Origin: Taudactylus pleione
Lineage: Eukaryota; Chordata; Amphibia; Anura; Myobatrachidae
DNA length: 64,000 bases
Assembly (NCBI GenBank): GCA_031769625.1
Contig: JAUIMM010000017.1
Coordinates: 2,160,501-2,224,500 of the forward strand
Reading direction: 5' to 3'
Position numbers and translations under genes: made by a program
Shown here: positions 20,501 to 30,916 of the stretch, one piece after another
Layout: each line of letters starts with the position of its first letter
Numbering within the stretch: the stretch's first letter is position 1
The notes under the pieces: model-generated
The model's input: only the letters and a program-made list of their open reading frames with translations
Database searches by the model: none
Told to the model about the DNA's origin: nothing

Positions 20501-20503
<3 letters not shown>

Positions 20504-20537
<34 letters not shown>
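20504..20537. repeat. TA microsatellite between hAT B and a solo LTR
   Basis: Seventeen TA units, including the hAT duplication. The LTR begins directly at TGTGACATTC (20538). Confidence 0.9.
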
Positions 20538-20540
<3 letters not shown>

Positions 20541-21142
20541 GACATTCAGTCGGGTTAGGGGTCCCTCTCCTGGGGTAGAAGGACTCCTTTCTTACACACA
20601 CAGCAGCTGGGACACAGCACACCAGTCTGGATGCAAGTACAAGCTGGTCGGCGCCAGTCTTTATTGTACAATGTCAGAAATTACATAAAGAAAACATAAA
20701 CATAAATCCTAGCCCTGTCTGGGCTCTAACTTTACAAGTGATTTCCCTCACTACAAGAATCTGGCAGGGCCTAATACCCTCACCAGCAACAAAAGCACAG
20801 CACAGTCCTCACAGCTAGGTTTCCCAGGGTCTGTGAGCAGACTCCCTGTCTGCTCACGCAGGTGAGACACTCAGCCCTAAACAAACTAAGCATATGTTGG
20901 CCATCTTCAGCTGGAAGCCCTAATGAGCCTGTTACCAAGCTGAAAGGCCCAAAACCTGGAGTGGCCGTGGGTGGCGGCCTTCCTCTCACCCACAACTCCC
21001 AGGACCCAAACCGGCTTTTCAAAAAGCCGAGACTCAATCCTGCTACACTGCAGACTTTCTCCTGGGGCTTTAAAACACATAGGACAGGAATCTGGGACAA
21101 ATGTTCCTGTCACAGACCACTTTACCAGTGATCCTATCGCCT
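20538..21142 (-). mobile_element. Solo LTR of the Gmr1-like Gypsy family
   Basis: Aligns by eye along its length with the LTR at 48458-49062: GGGTCCCTCTCCTGGGGTAG near the start, AAATCCTAGCCC in the middle, and TCTCCTGGGG plus TTTAAAACACATA near the end. No internal coding sequence flanks it. No target duplication is recognisable. Orientation follows the paired element. A recombination between LTRs is the usual explanation. Confidence 0.8.
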
Positions 21143-21178
21143 CTGGTGCGGCACTCACAGCAAATAAATACAGCAGGC

Positions 21179-21221
21179 AGCAATGTAGTTATTCTTTCAA
21201 AGAAAGAATAACTACATTGCT
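21179..21221. repeat. Perfect 20-bp inverted repeat (3-base loop)
   Basis: AGCAATGTAGTTATTCTTTC is exactly mirrored after AAA. It lies just beyond the solo LTR and before an AT-rich TATTATAT run. It could be a foldback artefact, a MITE core or a small hairpin. Confidence 0.85.
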
Positions 21222-22000
21222 TATATTATATTATATATTATTATATTGCCCTTATATTAAGGGTGCATCTAAAAAAACAGATTTCTCCATAGAGAATTCT
21301 GGAGGGGGGGGGCATGGTGTTTAAGGGGCTGCATCTCAAAAGCTTTAAAAAGGTACCGGTCTGAAATTTGTCACGGGCGGGTAGAACTGTCGCTCGGTGC
21401 TGCATGCCAAATTTCCGGGGAAAAACATTAAAAAATGAGGATTTGGGAGTAATCTAAAGCTCCAACTGTCACTTTTTGCTGACATTCTCAATTAGGACCA
21501 CTTGTCTGCTCATCTCATGGGGTTTGTTTGGGAAGGAATAACTCAGGGTAGGGGGCAAATTTAGACTTAGCGTTTGTTTTATTAGGGAGCTATTGTTCCA
21601 GGGTACGTGCTTTTGGGGTTCAGATAAATTAGAAAGTTACAGGTTTTAAACTATTACCTCAAGAATGCGCCATTGAATACATACGAAATTTCAACTTGTT
21701 GCGCAGCCGCAGTTGGAGCCTCCAGCAGGTGTACTCACTGTGGACTGGCTTCACTTGGGTCTATCAATATGGCCATCATTTGTGGGCTTTAGCAGTGGTG
21801 GGCTCGGGGGAAGGAAGCTGGCGGGACCCGGGGGAAAGGCACTGGGGGGTAGCGGGCCTTAGCGGCAGCGGTGCGGTCCTCAGTAGGGGCAGGCGTTAGG
21901 ACCCAGGGAATGTAGCAGCACACAGATGCATGCTCAGATCTGGACGATCCGTGATACCTGCATCTGTTTAAAAAAAATAAATGGTGTGGCCCCGTCCCCC
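21222..22000. other. Unassigned spacer
   Basis: No element termini or genes recognised. Confidence 0.45.
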
Positions 22001-22006
22001 AAAAAA

Positions 22007-22190
22007 CAACCAGCATCAGGCTTTGGAGACCCAGTACTGGTTGTGCTAAATACAGGGGACAAATGACGTACCCCTGTAGTAAGCACAACCAGCACAAGGC
22101 TTTTCAGAACCAGTCCTGGTTACCAAAATACGGGGGACAAATGATGTAGGGGTTCCCCGTAATCAGCGCAACCAGCACTGGGCTCTGAGG
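22007..22190 (+). repeat. ~80-bp tandem repeat
   Basis: CAACCAGCA(C/T) recurs at about 22008, 22087 and 22169. Units share CCAGT(A/C)CTGGTT and GGGGACAAATGA(C/T)GTA. Two full units and part of a third are present. Confidence 0.7.
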
Positions 22191-22241
22191 CCCCCCCCCC
22201 TTACTTTTACTTACCTTCGGTCAGGTTATCGCTGCTCCTGT

Positions 22242-22372
22242 GATGTCCTCCCTCCGGGGCTGCGGTCAGCTGGTCTCACATCCTGGACTGTGACAGTCAG
22301 CTGTTTAATGCAGCAACTGACCAGGGTCACAGTGCAGGAGCTGGGAGACCAGCTGACCAGAGGGAGGACATC
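22242..22372. repeat. Imperfect ~55-bp inverted repeat
   Basis: GATGTCCTCCCT, GGTCAGCTGGTCTC and CTGTGAC on the left arm are mirrored in order on the right arm, with short internal loops. It is likely a foldback element core. No target duplication is seen. Confidence 0.6.
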
Positions 22373-24267
22373 AACGGAGCACCAATCACTGGCCCTGGAC
22401 TCAGGTGAGTTTTTTTTTTTTTTTTTAGCAGTGATCAGCTTGTGGTCTGTTTAGATTGCCCTTTAATAAATGTAGTTGATACTAAAATATTGTGAAAAGG
22501 GTGTGAAAGAACCCTTTTTCACTTTTTTTTATTAAAAATAATGTTAATAAATAGAGCCCAAAGTCACTTTAAGTGTACCAGGCACACTAGATTAGTACTC
22601 TTGTTGCAAAGCAATTGGTATAAAGTTAGAGTAAGCATAAAGATACAGTACATGCTGTGAGGTATCTGAACCATGTCTTTTGCCTTGCCCAGATTAGCGC
22701 CTGAGTCACACACACAAGTCCATGAAATACCAGCGGCCGTAAATAGGGGTGTGTGACTGGTGCCTCCACACAGGGTTCTGTGGGCGGCACCGTCCCTGCC
22801 CCATGGCCCTTGCTTTTGGTTAGCATGGTGCCTGGAACAGCACCCTGCAGCAAGTAACACTACGGCAGTAGAACCCTTAGTGTCCTAGATAGTCTGTGCA
22901 CTGCCACGCTTCCGGGTGCTGGCTGGCCCCGCCCCCTATATGTAACATCATGATGTCATACGCAAAGGGGACGTTACAGGGCGCATTAAAGCCCTGTTAT
23001 GGTACATACTGCCAGTGTTAGTATTCATTGTACCCCTGTATTGTACTTTTGTTGAATTAGTGATGCAAATAAGACATATTATTTAAAAAAAAGTCTCTGG
23101 CAGGATGCTTGGTGTGTCAATAGGGGCTATTTGGCGTGATTACAGTGTCCCTGTATCCATGCCTCCAAACAACTCACAAATTAGGCAGGACAGTGATGTT
23201 TTATGTGGGATTGATGGCGGCCTAGAAATTCTCCATTGTGGTAGTCTATTCCCCAGCAATGGAATGATGACGTCCCTTTTCAACAGGATGCCACTGTGAA
23301 GGGGATGCAAGCTTGCGCTGTCCTTCTTTCTAGAGCTATAATATTTGTGGTGCCACAGTCACTGACCATGTATATGCATATTATTTTTCATACATTTAAT
23401 GAGGTACTGTATAATAATGTGAGCACCACCAATCATTTTAAAAAGTTGGCTCTTGTGCATTATTATTTATTTTACCCCCTGGCCTCCCCATCTGCAAAAT
23501 GATGCAATTCATGTTATTGTGCAGGACATGGTGACACATCACACATAGTAAGACACACCCCCTGCCTCATAATGCCGCAAACAGCATCGCAGCACAGGGC
23601 GGTGACTTAATGGTGCGGAACATGTCACTAAGGTCCTCGCAGTGTTCACTTAACAAGAAAGAGAAATATGATCCAGAAAAGCAGCCTGCAATGTCCGGGA
23701 GGTTTCCCTGACTCTCAGGACTCCGGGAGAGTAGACAACTACAGTGGAACGCTGATTTTCCCAAACAAATTGGGTACAGTAGTTCAGATAATACGTTTTT
23801 TTGGGATAATTATAAATGTCCAACAATGGTTGTATATTTTATATGTCATTTTAAAATATCATTTTGTTTCTATGGGCTAATATACCATACAAGTTTATTT
23901 TTGCCTCCTGTAGATTGGGTTTGGATAATTAGCTGTTTGGGTAATTGGCATTCTACTGCACCCACGAGGTTCTGTAAGATGACTGGAGCACTAACATTTA
24001 TGCATCCAGCAGTTTAAAGGACCATCACATCCAAACTTACATATGGAATATCTCAGCCAGTGATTTAAGTCCTATAATTTATTATATTAGCACTTGAACC
24101 TTTTTTCAATAGCAAGAAGCAACAATATCATTAAACTCTCAATATATTTGATTTATATCTATGTTAATGATAGGGAGACCAATGCACAGTTGGCCCTAAT
24201 TGCTCTTACATGGAGTGCATGGAACTAAATGAGTGTATTTACCTGTAAGCAGAGTTTTACAGAGTTT
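22373..24267. other. Unassigned spacer
   Basis: No repeat termini, arrays or coding regions were recognised, apart from poly-T runs at about 22411. Confidence 0.45.
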
Positions 24268-24834
24268 TATGGTGTAACTACCATAGGTGCAAGGGGTGCA
24301 GCTCATACTTGCCGACAATCAGCTCCAGCCTTCCGGGAGGGAGCTGATTGTCGGCTAATAGCAGGGGGCGGGGCCGGCCATTGGGGGCGGAGCCGGGGGT
24401 GGGGGCGGCGGCGATGCACGATCGCATCATCGTGACTCCGCCCCCTCTTCACAATGCTGTTATTTTCAGCATTGTGAAGCAGGGGGCAGGGCCACGATGA
24501 CGCGATTCTGCGCGAATCGCGTCACCGGGCCCCCCGCTGCGGGGGTTTCCGTTTGTTTCAGGGGGGAGGTCGGGAGGGTCGCAAGCTTCTGGGAGGCTTG
24601 CCTGCCTTTCCGGGGGGCGGGGAGCGGCACCCGAAAATCGGGAGGCTCCCGGCCAAATCGGGAGGGTAGGCAAGCCCGGTGCAGCTGCTATGGGGCACAG
24701 AGCTTTGGGGGGGGCAAATTCTTTGTCAAAGTTACAAAAGGTGTTATATACATTTTTCCCCATTGGGTGGTACATAGGGGCCCTAACACACTTTTGCTAT
24801 GGGTCCTTCAAATACCTAGTTACATCCCTGCTCT
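24268..24834. mobile_element. hAT-like MITE hosting a nested GC-rich element
   Basis: GGTGTAACTACCATAGG on the left is weakly mirrored by CCTAGTTACATCCCTG on the right, a wording typical of hAT non-autonomous elements. The phrase AGGGGTGCAGCT resumes as CCGGTGCAGCTGCTATGGGG after the inserted GC-rich element. The outer boundaries are approximate. Confidence 0.5.
24304..24677. mobile_element. GC-rich foldback element, copy 2, with 9-bp duplication
   Basis: It begins CATACTTGCCGAC and ends GTAGGCAAGCCC, with partial inverted ends (CTTGCC / GGCAAG). The 9-mer GGTGCAGCT directly precedes and follows it (24295-24303, 24678-24686). It shares most of its interior with 4614-5029. It contains many CG dinucleotides (GGCGGCGGCGATGCACG). 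Confidence 0.75.
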
Positions 24835-25419
24835 CATTGCTGCAGACAGACCACCCCTATCTGTATGCTTGGTTTTATAACTATCATCATTATCATTGCT
24901 CACTTGCACCAGGCCTATACTTGGTGCAAAAGATATATCTAATATCCACTGTATTTACGCGTACTGATAAAACTGCATATCTAACTAATCCCGTTGCAAT
25001 TCCTTCTCTGAACTTTGCCTTGGTGTAAATACTGGGAGAGTTCTTTGAAATGTGGGACAATACGGGATAGCAGGCAAGTATGGGTAGAACATGAGGTTTC
25101 AAATGTATAGCTGGTAGCTATTAATTATAACATTACAAAAAGAAATGCAAGATCTAGGGCTGAGCTGCTGCAGAATTGGAATGTTCACTGCTGCCCTCTA
25201 GTGGTAATGTCCAGGTTCATTCAATATTTTATTTTATACAGTCCTCACTACATATATTATATGTCATCATTTGCTGTTTAGATAAGATATCCTTGACCCT
25301 TGAAAACAGCATCAATGTTTTAAAAAATGTAAACCTTAGAATTTTGTATATAGAAAAAAACATTTGTGATACACATTACTGCAAAAAAAACATTTTCTTT
25401 TTTTTTGTAAATATTACTT
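24835..25419. other. Unassigned spacer containing a candidate CTCF motif
   Basis: A right-end fragment of the GC-rich element family may be present at 25068-25082 (AGCAGGCAAGTATGG). Otherwise only the motif at 25191-25204 was noted. Confidence 0.4.
25191..25204 (-). promoter_or_regulatory. Candidate CTCF-type motif
   Basis: CTGCCCTCTAGTGG; its complement CCACTAGAGGGCAG fits the CTCF core as I know it. A single match in 64 kb is expected fairly often by chance, so this is only a candidate. Confidence 0.35.
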
Positions 25420-25928
25420 ATTATTATTAGGGGTGTGCACCGGCCACGTTTTGTGTTTTGGATCTGGATCTTTCTTCGTGTTTTGGATCTGGATTGGTTT
25501 TGCCAAAACCACCCTTCCGTGTTTTGGGTTCTGGGTTTTGTGTTTTGGATCTGTATGTTTTGAAAAAAAGCATAAAAACAGCTAAAATCACAGAATTTGT
25601 GGGTTTTTCTGCTCCTATGCTATTATTAACCTCAATAACATTAATTTCCACTCATTTCCAGTCTATTCTGAACACCTCGCAATATTGTTTTTAGGCCAAA
25701 AGGTTGCACCGAGGTAGCTGGATGACTATGCTAAGCGACACAAGTGGGCGACACAAACACGTGGCCCATCTAGGAGTGACACTGCAGTGGCAGACAGGAT
25801 GGCAGTTTGAAAAACTAGGCATCAAAAAGTACATAATGCAAAGAAAAAAAAGAGGTGCAAGATGGAATTGTCCTTGGGCCCTCCCACCCACCCTTATGTT
25901 GTATAAACAGGACATGCACACTTTAACA

Positions 25929-25984
25929 AACCAATCATTTCAGCTCCAGGGTCTGCCACACGACTGTGGCTGAAATGATTGGTT
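25929..25984. repeat. Conserved hAT subterminal palindrome (copy C)
   Basis: AACCAATCATTTCAGC and its perfect complement, in the same relative place as in copies A and B. Both arms are intact in a copy that is otherwise mutated. Confidence 0.85.
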
Positions 25985-26040
25985 CTTTTGGGCCCCCTCA
26001 AAACAAGCTGGCAATTAATCTGTCCCTGCACAAACTGGCT

Positions 26041-28139
26041 CTACGGAGGCAAGATGTCGTCCTCATCCTCCTCATCCTCTGATTCCTCACCCTCTTCAGT
26101 GTTGTGTACATCCTCATCCTCACAGAGTATTAATTCGTCCCTGCTGGAATCCACCACCACAGGTCCTTCTGTACGTTCTGGAGGCTGGTCTCCCTGAAAG
26201 AATTGATAATTCATTTTGATGAACATCATCTTCTCCACATCCTGTGGAAGCAACCTCCTACGCCTTTCACTGACAAGGTTCCCGGCTGCACTAAACACTC
26301 TTTCGGAGTACACACTGGAGGGGGGGCAACTTAGGTAAAATAGAGCCAGTTAGTACAGGGGCCTCCAAATTGCCTTTTTTTCCTGCCAGTACAGGTTCGG
26401 ACTGTCTGACATGCCTACTTGGATGCTGTCACCGATGTAATCCTCCACCATTCTGTCAATGGTGACAGTATCATATGCAGTGACAGTAGACATGTCAGAA
26501 ATTGTTGCCAGGTCCTTCAGTCCGGACCAGATGTCCAAACTTGGTCCTGTCTGCCCTGCATCACTGCCAGCGGGTTGCTTAGGATACCTAAGTTTTTCCT
26601 GGCGAGAGAAAATGAAGGTGTTGACGTGTCATGTTCCGCTTCAGCTGACAGTGTTTTCATCAGCAGGTCTTTGCACCTCTGCAGGCTTGTGTCGGCTGGA
26701 AAGAGAGAGACCACGTAGGCTTTAAACCTAGGATCGAGCACGGTGGCCAAAATGTAGTGGTCTGATTTCAACAGATTGACCACCCTCGAATCCTGGCAAA
26801 GCGAATGAAGGGCTTCATCCACAAGTCCCACATGCCGAGCGGAATCACTCCATCTTAGCTCCTCCTTCACTTTCTCCAGCTGCTTCTGCAAAAGCCTGAT
26901 GAGGGGAATGACCTGACTCAAGTCTGAACTGACTTCATGTGTGGCAAGTTCGAAGGGCTGGAGAACCTTGCTCAACACGGAAATCATTCTCCACTGCACT
27001 TGATTCAGGTGCATACCCCCTCCTTTGCCTATGTCATAGGTGGATGTATAGGCTTGAATGGCATTTTGCTACTCCTCCATCCTCTGAAGCATATAGAGGG
27101 TTGAGTTCCACTGCGTCACAACCTCTTGCTTCAGGTGATGGGGCAGGTTCAAGAGAGTTTGCTGGTGCCCCAGTCTTCGGCATGCAGTCGCTGAATGGCG
27201 AAAGTGGCCAGAAATTTTTCAGGCCACCCAAAGCATCTCCTGCACGCCCCTATCGTTTTTCAGAAAATTCTGCACCACCAAATTTATTGTGTGGCATTGT
27301 CAGATATCACAAATCCCCAGGAGAGTCTAAGTGGGGTAAGCCATTGGGCATTGATTTCCCTCAGTTTCTCTAAGAGGTTGTTGGCGGTGTGCCTCTTACT
27401 GAAACCGGTGATACACAGCGTGGCCTGCCTTGGAACGAGCTGGCGTTTCTGAGTGCACTGCTACTGGTGATGCTGCTGTTTCTGCTGCATAAGGCGATAC
27501 ATCTACCCAGTGCACTGTCACAGTCATATAGTCCTTAGTCTGCCTTGTTCCACTTGTCTACATGTCCGTGTGTACAACCGCATTTTTTAGGACACTGAGA
27601 ACACTTTTTCTGATGTCTCTGTACATTCTCGGTATCGCCTGCCTAGTGAAGTGGAATCTAGATGGGATTTGGTACCGGGGACACACTACCTCCATCAATT
27701 GTCTAAATCCCACTGCACCAATGGTGGAAACCGGACTCACATCTAACACCAACATAGCTGTCAAGGCCTCAGTTATCCGCTTTGCTTCAGGATGACTGCT
27801 GTCATACTTCATCCTCCTCGCTAAGGACTGTTGGAGGGTCAATTGCTTAGTAAAAGAAGTAGTGGTGTTCCTACTTCCTCTCTGGGATGATGAACGACTC
27901 CCAGCAGCAGCAACAGCAGCAGGAGGCGTAGCAATGCAGGATCCAGTGACATGGCCTGCAGGACTACTTCCGATCCGGACTGAAGAGGAAATTGACGAGG
28001 ATGGAGTTGACGGTGTGGTTTGCAGGCGCTTGGATACAACAGGAAAAAGGGATTTACGTGTCCCTGGACTGCTTACGGTCTTAGTCACAGTTTCTGAACT
28101 TGACAGTAACTTTTTATGAACGCGCTGCAGGTGACGTAT
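26041..28139 (-). pseudogene. hAT transposase core of copy C (broken)
   Basis: Fragments in order on the minus strand: 28088-27558 (region from MTKTVSSPG through the QQSLARRMKYD segment to NAVV), 27014-26517 (middle, with DPRFK), 26538-26350 and 26313-26041 (hATC with YSERVFSAAG and acidic tail). Just after NAVV about 15 bases are missing compared with copy B and the tryptophan of DMWTS is a stop. Further frameshifts lie near 27060, 27290 and 26320. Confidence 0.85.
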
Positions 28140-29014
28140 AAGTGAGGATGTTCCTAGGTGCTTAACGTCCCTAACCCTACTTATTCCACCTTTACATATG
28201 GTACATATGGCAAGACAATTGTTATCGGATTTGGATAGAAATATTGCCAGACCAAAGACGTGGAATGTTTGGTCTTCTGCTCAGGCATGACCGTGGTGAG
28301 CTTTTTCATCCCACGGACAACAACTGTCTCCCCCGGTGCCTGATTTAAACAAACCACCTCACCATCAGAATCCTCCTCGTCAACTTCCTCCTCAGCGCTA
28401 GTTACACCAATATCCTCATCCTGTTGTACTTCAACAGTGACATCTTCAATTTGAATATCAGCAAGTGGACTGTGGGTGCTCCTTCCAGCACTTGCAGAGG
28501 GCGTGCAAATGGTGGAAGGAGCCACCTCTTCCCGTCCAGTGTTGGGAAGGGCAGGCATCGCAACCGTTGCCACACTTGGACTCTCCTTTGGGATTTGTGA
28601 TACCTTCTTAGAATTAGAAAGCACAGTTCTTTGCTGTGCTTTTGCCAGCTTAACTCGTTTGATTTTTTTAGTGGTAGGAGGGTTTCCATCGTCATGTGAA
28701 GCAGAACCACTAGTCATGAATATAGGGGAGGACCTTAGCCGTTCCTTGCCACTCCATGTTATAAATGGCATATTGGCAAGTTTACGTTTCTCCTCAGAAG
28801 ATTTAATTTCATTTTTTAAGGTCATTTTTCTGAACTTTGCCATTTGGGATTTTATATTCCCTCTACTATGACATTGGGCATCGGCCTTGGCAGATAACGT
28901 TGATGGCATTTCATCATCTATGTCATGACTAGTGGCAGCAGCTTCAGCACTAGGAGGAAGTGGTTCTTGATCTTTCCCTATTTTATTTTTATCGGACAAA
29001 TTTTTGTCCTCTAT
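28140..29014 (-). pseudogene. hAT N terminus with BED zinc finger (copy C, frameshifted)
   Basis: The position matching the ATG of copy A is ATA (29012-29014). The N-terminal part is long and polar with KKIKRVKLAK, a nuclear-localisation-like stretch. The BED finger begins SLVWQYF near 28250; one base later the frame shifts, and the second frame carries CLAICTIC and HLGTSSLIRHLQRVH, which supply the C2H2 ligands. BED fingers bind DNA in hAT transposases. Copies A and B lack this entire block. Confidence 0.8.
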
Positions 29015-29215
29015 TTATGTGATATTGATGCACGTGCTGGTAAGGCGCACACAAACACAGAAAAATATATATATTTTTTTTTGTGGCACTTTGGGGGTTA
29101 CGACAAGCCAGCGGGCCCTTGATTTATGACACAGACGCACGCTTGGCGCTACTTTATTGATGCACGTGTGGCTACAGTGCATACAATTCACAAACACAGA
29201 AAAAAATAATTGTTT
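29015..29215 (-). repeat. Leader monomers of copy C
   Basis: One complete and one partial unit of the same ~160-bp monomer. CACGTG is retained in both (GATGCACGTGCTGG at about 29028 and GATGCACGTGTGGC at about 29159). The array here is shortest of the three copies. Confidence 0.8.
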
Positions 29216-29615
29216 TTTTTTGCACTTGGAGGGAGCACACCTGATGGACAGATCACCTCCTGGACAACACTACAGCACCCCTTTAGGACTACAGCCTTTA
29301 TGGGACACTGCACAACACAGCCCAGCCAGCCCCTATGGACTTTGGAGTGGACACAGCCCCTATGGACAATAGCAGCACAGCACAACACAGCCCAGCCAGC
29401 CCTAAATCCCACCCTCCCTCTTGAATGTCCACAGCCGGAGTGAAAAATGGCGCAGACGCGGGGAGATCCGACAGCGGGATGATGACGTTTTGCCTCTATT
29501 ATAGATCCGTGTCAGGTGGGAAGGTGGGAAAACCCGCGCCGGACTCTGTTCCCGGCTCGGATTGGGGGGGCTCGGGTGGTTCGGATTCCATAAATTCGAA
29601 CCCGCTCATCCCTAA

Positions 29616-29788
29616 TTATTATTATTTATTAACAGATTTTTATATAGTGCATACATATTTTGCAGGTCTTTACAGAAAATATTTGGCCATTCACATCAGT
29701 CCCTGCCATAGTTACTAACACATGTACACACACATACACACGGGTTACTTTTTGTCATTAACCAATTAACCTATCTACTGTATATATT
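29616..29788 (-). mobile_element. V-SINE/DANA-like SINE, tail half
   Basis: The minus-strand element ends in an (ATT)n tail, in which hAT copy C has inserted. The body contains TGCAGGTCTTTACAGAAAAT, TTGGCCATTCACATCAGTCCC and CCAATTAACCTATCTACTG, typical of SINEs with an L2-like end. The head half resumes at 30784. Confidence 0.6.
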
Positions 29789-30783
29789 AATAGCAGAAGG
29801 ATGACTTTAATATGTGACATATTTCTATGATGTGATGTCTGAGCAGGGCACATCATGTGCCAAATAAAAGGTCTTGGTCCGTATTGTAATTGGTTGCTTC
29901 TTTTCGGAGTTATGTTGCAAAACATCCATCTGCCATTTTACAATGCATCACCATGGTTCTCTGGAAAATGTGACAGTTGGTGAACTCTTCCTGTGCACCT
30001 ACTGGGTGACCTGGAATATGTGACCTGTTGGGTAGTCTGGAAACTGTGACAGTTATTTGCAGCCACATACTGTATATCAGCGCATCTTACGGGTCACCCA
30101 GAGTGCGCAGTTCAAAGATCTTAAACAACTTCTAAAAAGATACGCTGCTTGCATTGGACATTACAGATTCGCCACAATACTACTCTTTGGGTCCTATGGA
30201 CTTGCAATGTGTGCACTGTGGTGCCCTACACTTCTTGATAGTGAAGATTACTGCCCATTTTTCAGACTGCTGTCACAAAGGAACGGTTTCGTTTCCCAAT
30301 GTGGTTGTTCCACCATATTTAGCAGAACTCTTTTTGGCAAAATTATGGACTCATTATCTCCATAACATCCTCAGTAACTAATATTCATAATATCCTCCAT
30401 AACTAAGGCAGTTATTGCCAGAATTCCCTAGTTACAGAGACATCCCTCCACTGGCTGACACCCGGTGCGGTCAGTAGAGCAGTTCAAGGGGGAGTTGTCT
30501 CATGGTAAGAGGTGTAGCCTCACGGGTAGGGGGCTTGGCCACATGGTCCAAACCCCCCCGTTTAATTCCTCCCGGGGGTCCCGGAGATGCAGACTGCCCC
30601 CGGGGACCAGTCTATTTGCAGTGCTGGCTCCCTCACTGTGTCAGGAGCCGAGTGCTGCACGTAATGCTACACTGCAGCACCCGGCTCCTGTCATTGAGGG
30701 GGAGTCTGCACTTTGGTGTCACCCCTCGGCGGGTGACACCCTGGTGCAGCCCGCACTCCCCTTGTGATGCCACTGCCTAGTTA
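29789..30783. mobile_element. ~995-bp insertion splitting a SINE
   Basis: The nonamer GTATATATT occurs immediately before (29780-29788) and starts the downstream SINE half (30784-30792), as expected for a target duplication. The inserted DNA has no recognisable terminal repeats. It contains GC-rich foldback phrases near 30550-30770 (GGTGTCACCCC / GGGTGACACC). Its class is unknown. Confidence 0.55.
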
Positions 30784-30916
30784 GTATATATTTGGATTGT
30801 GGAAGGAAACCAGTGTACTTGGAAGAAACCCACGCAAGCATGGGGAGAATATGGTCTAGGAATTGACTCAGGACTTTAGTGCTGTGAGACAGTAATGCTA
30901 ACCATAACACCATCTG
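30784..30916 (-). mobile_element. V-SINE/DANA-like SINE, tRNA-like head half
   Basis: Read on the minus strand: an A-box-like TGGTTAGCATTAC near 30905, a degenerate B box near 30866, then CCCCATGCTTGCGTGGGTTT, the conserved central phrase of these SINEs. Pol III boxes are decayed. Confidence 0.6.

Larger units (their letters stand above)
16746..20503 (+). mobile_element. hAT transposon copy B (long open reading frame)
   Basis: It starts TAGGGGTGAGCGGG and ends GCGGTGCACACCCCTA. Flanking octamers are ATATATAT on both sides (16738-16745, 20504-20511), within TA repeats. Order: subterminal repeats, TATA box (16897-16904), leader, about four 157-bp monomers, a transposase ORF lacking the BED region, a palindrome and ATCCAAAACAC repeats. 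It is the only copy of the three with an unbroken core. Confidence 0.93.
25428..29614 (-). mobile_element. hAT transposon copy C (longest, degraded, BED-bearing)
   Basis: On the plus strand it starts TAGGGGTGTGCACCGG and ends CCCGCTCATCCCTA. An exact octamer ATTATTAT flanks it (25420-25427, 29615-29622). Reading on the minus strand: 5' end at 29614, one or two leader monomers, N terminus, BED finger, catalytic core, hATC, palindrome, 3' end. By eye it is more diverged from A and B than they are from each other, and it carries multiple frameshifts and stops. Confidence 0.92.

Noticed and set aside
20538..21324. Open frames within the solo LTR
   Set aside because: LTRs do not encode these; frames overlap on both strands and match nothing in the paired LTR at 48458-49062.
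26939..27373. 144-codon plus-strand frame in hAT copy C
   Set aside because: Antisense to the degraded transposase and matching the shadow frame in copy B.
30057..30365. 102-codon frame as a possible gene
   Set aside because: Inside the 995-bp insert, no domain recognised, overlapped by another phase.
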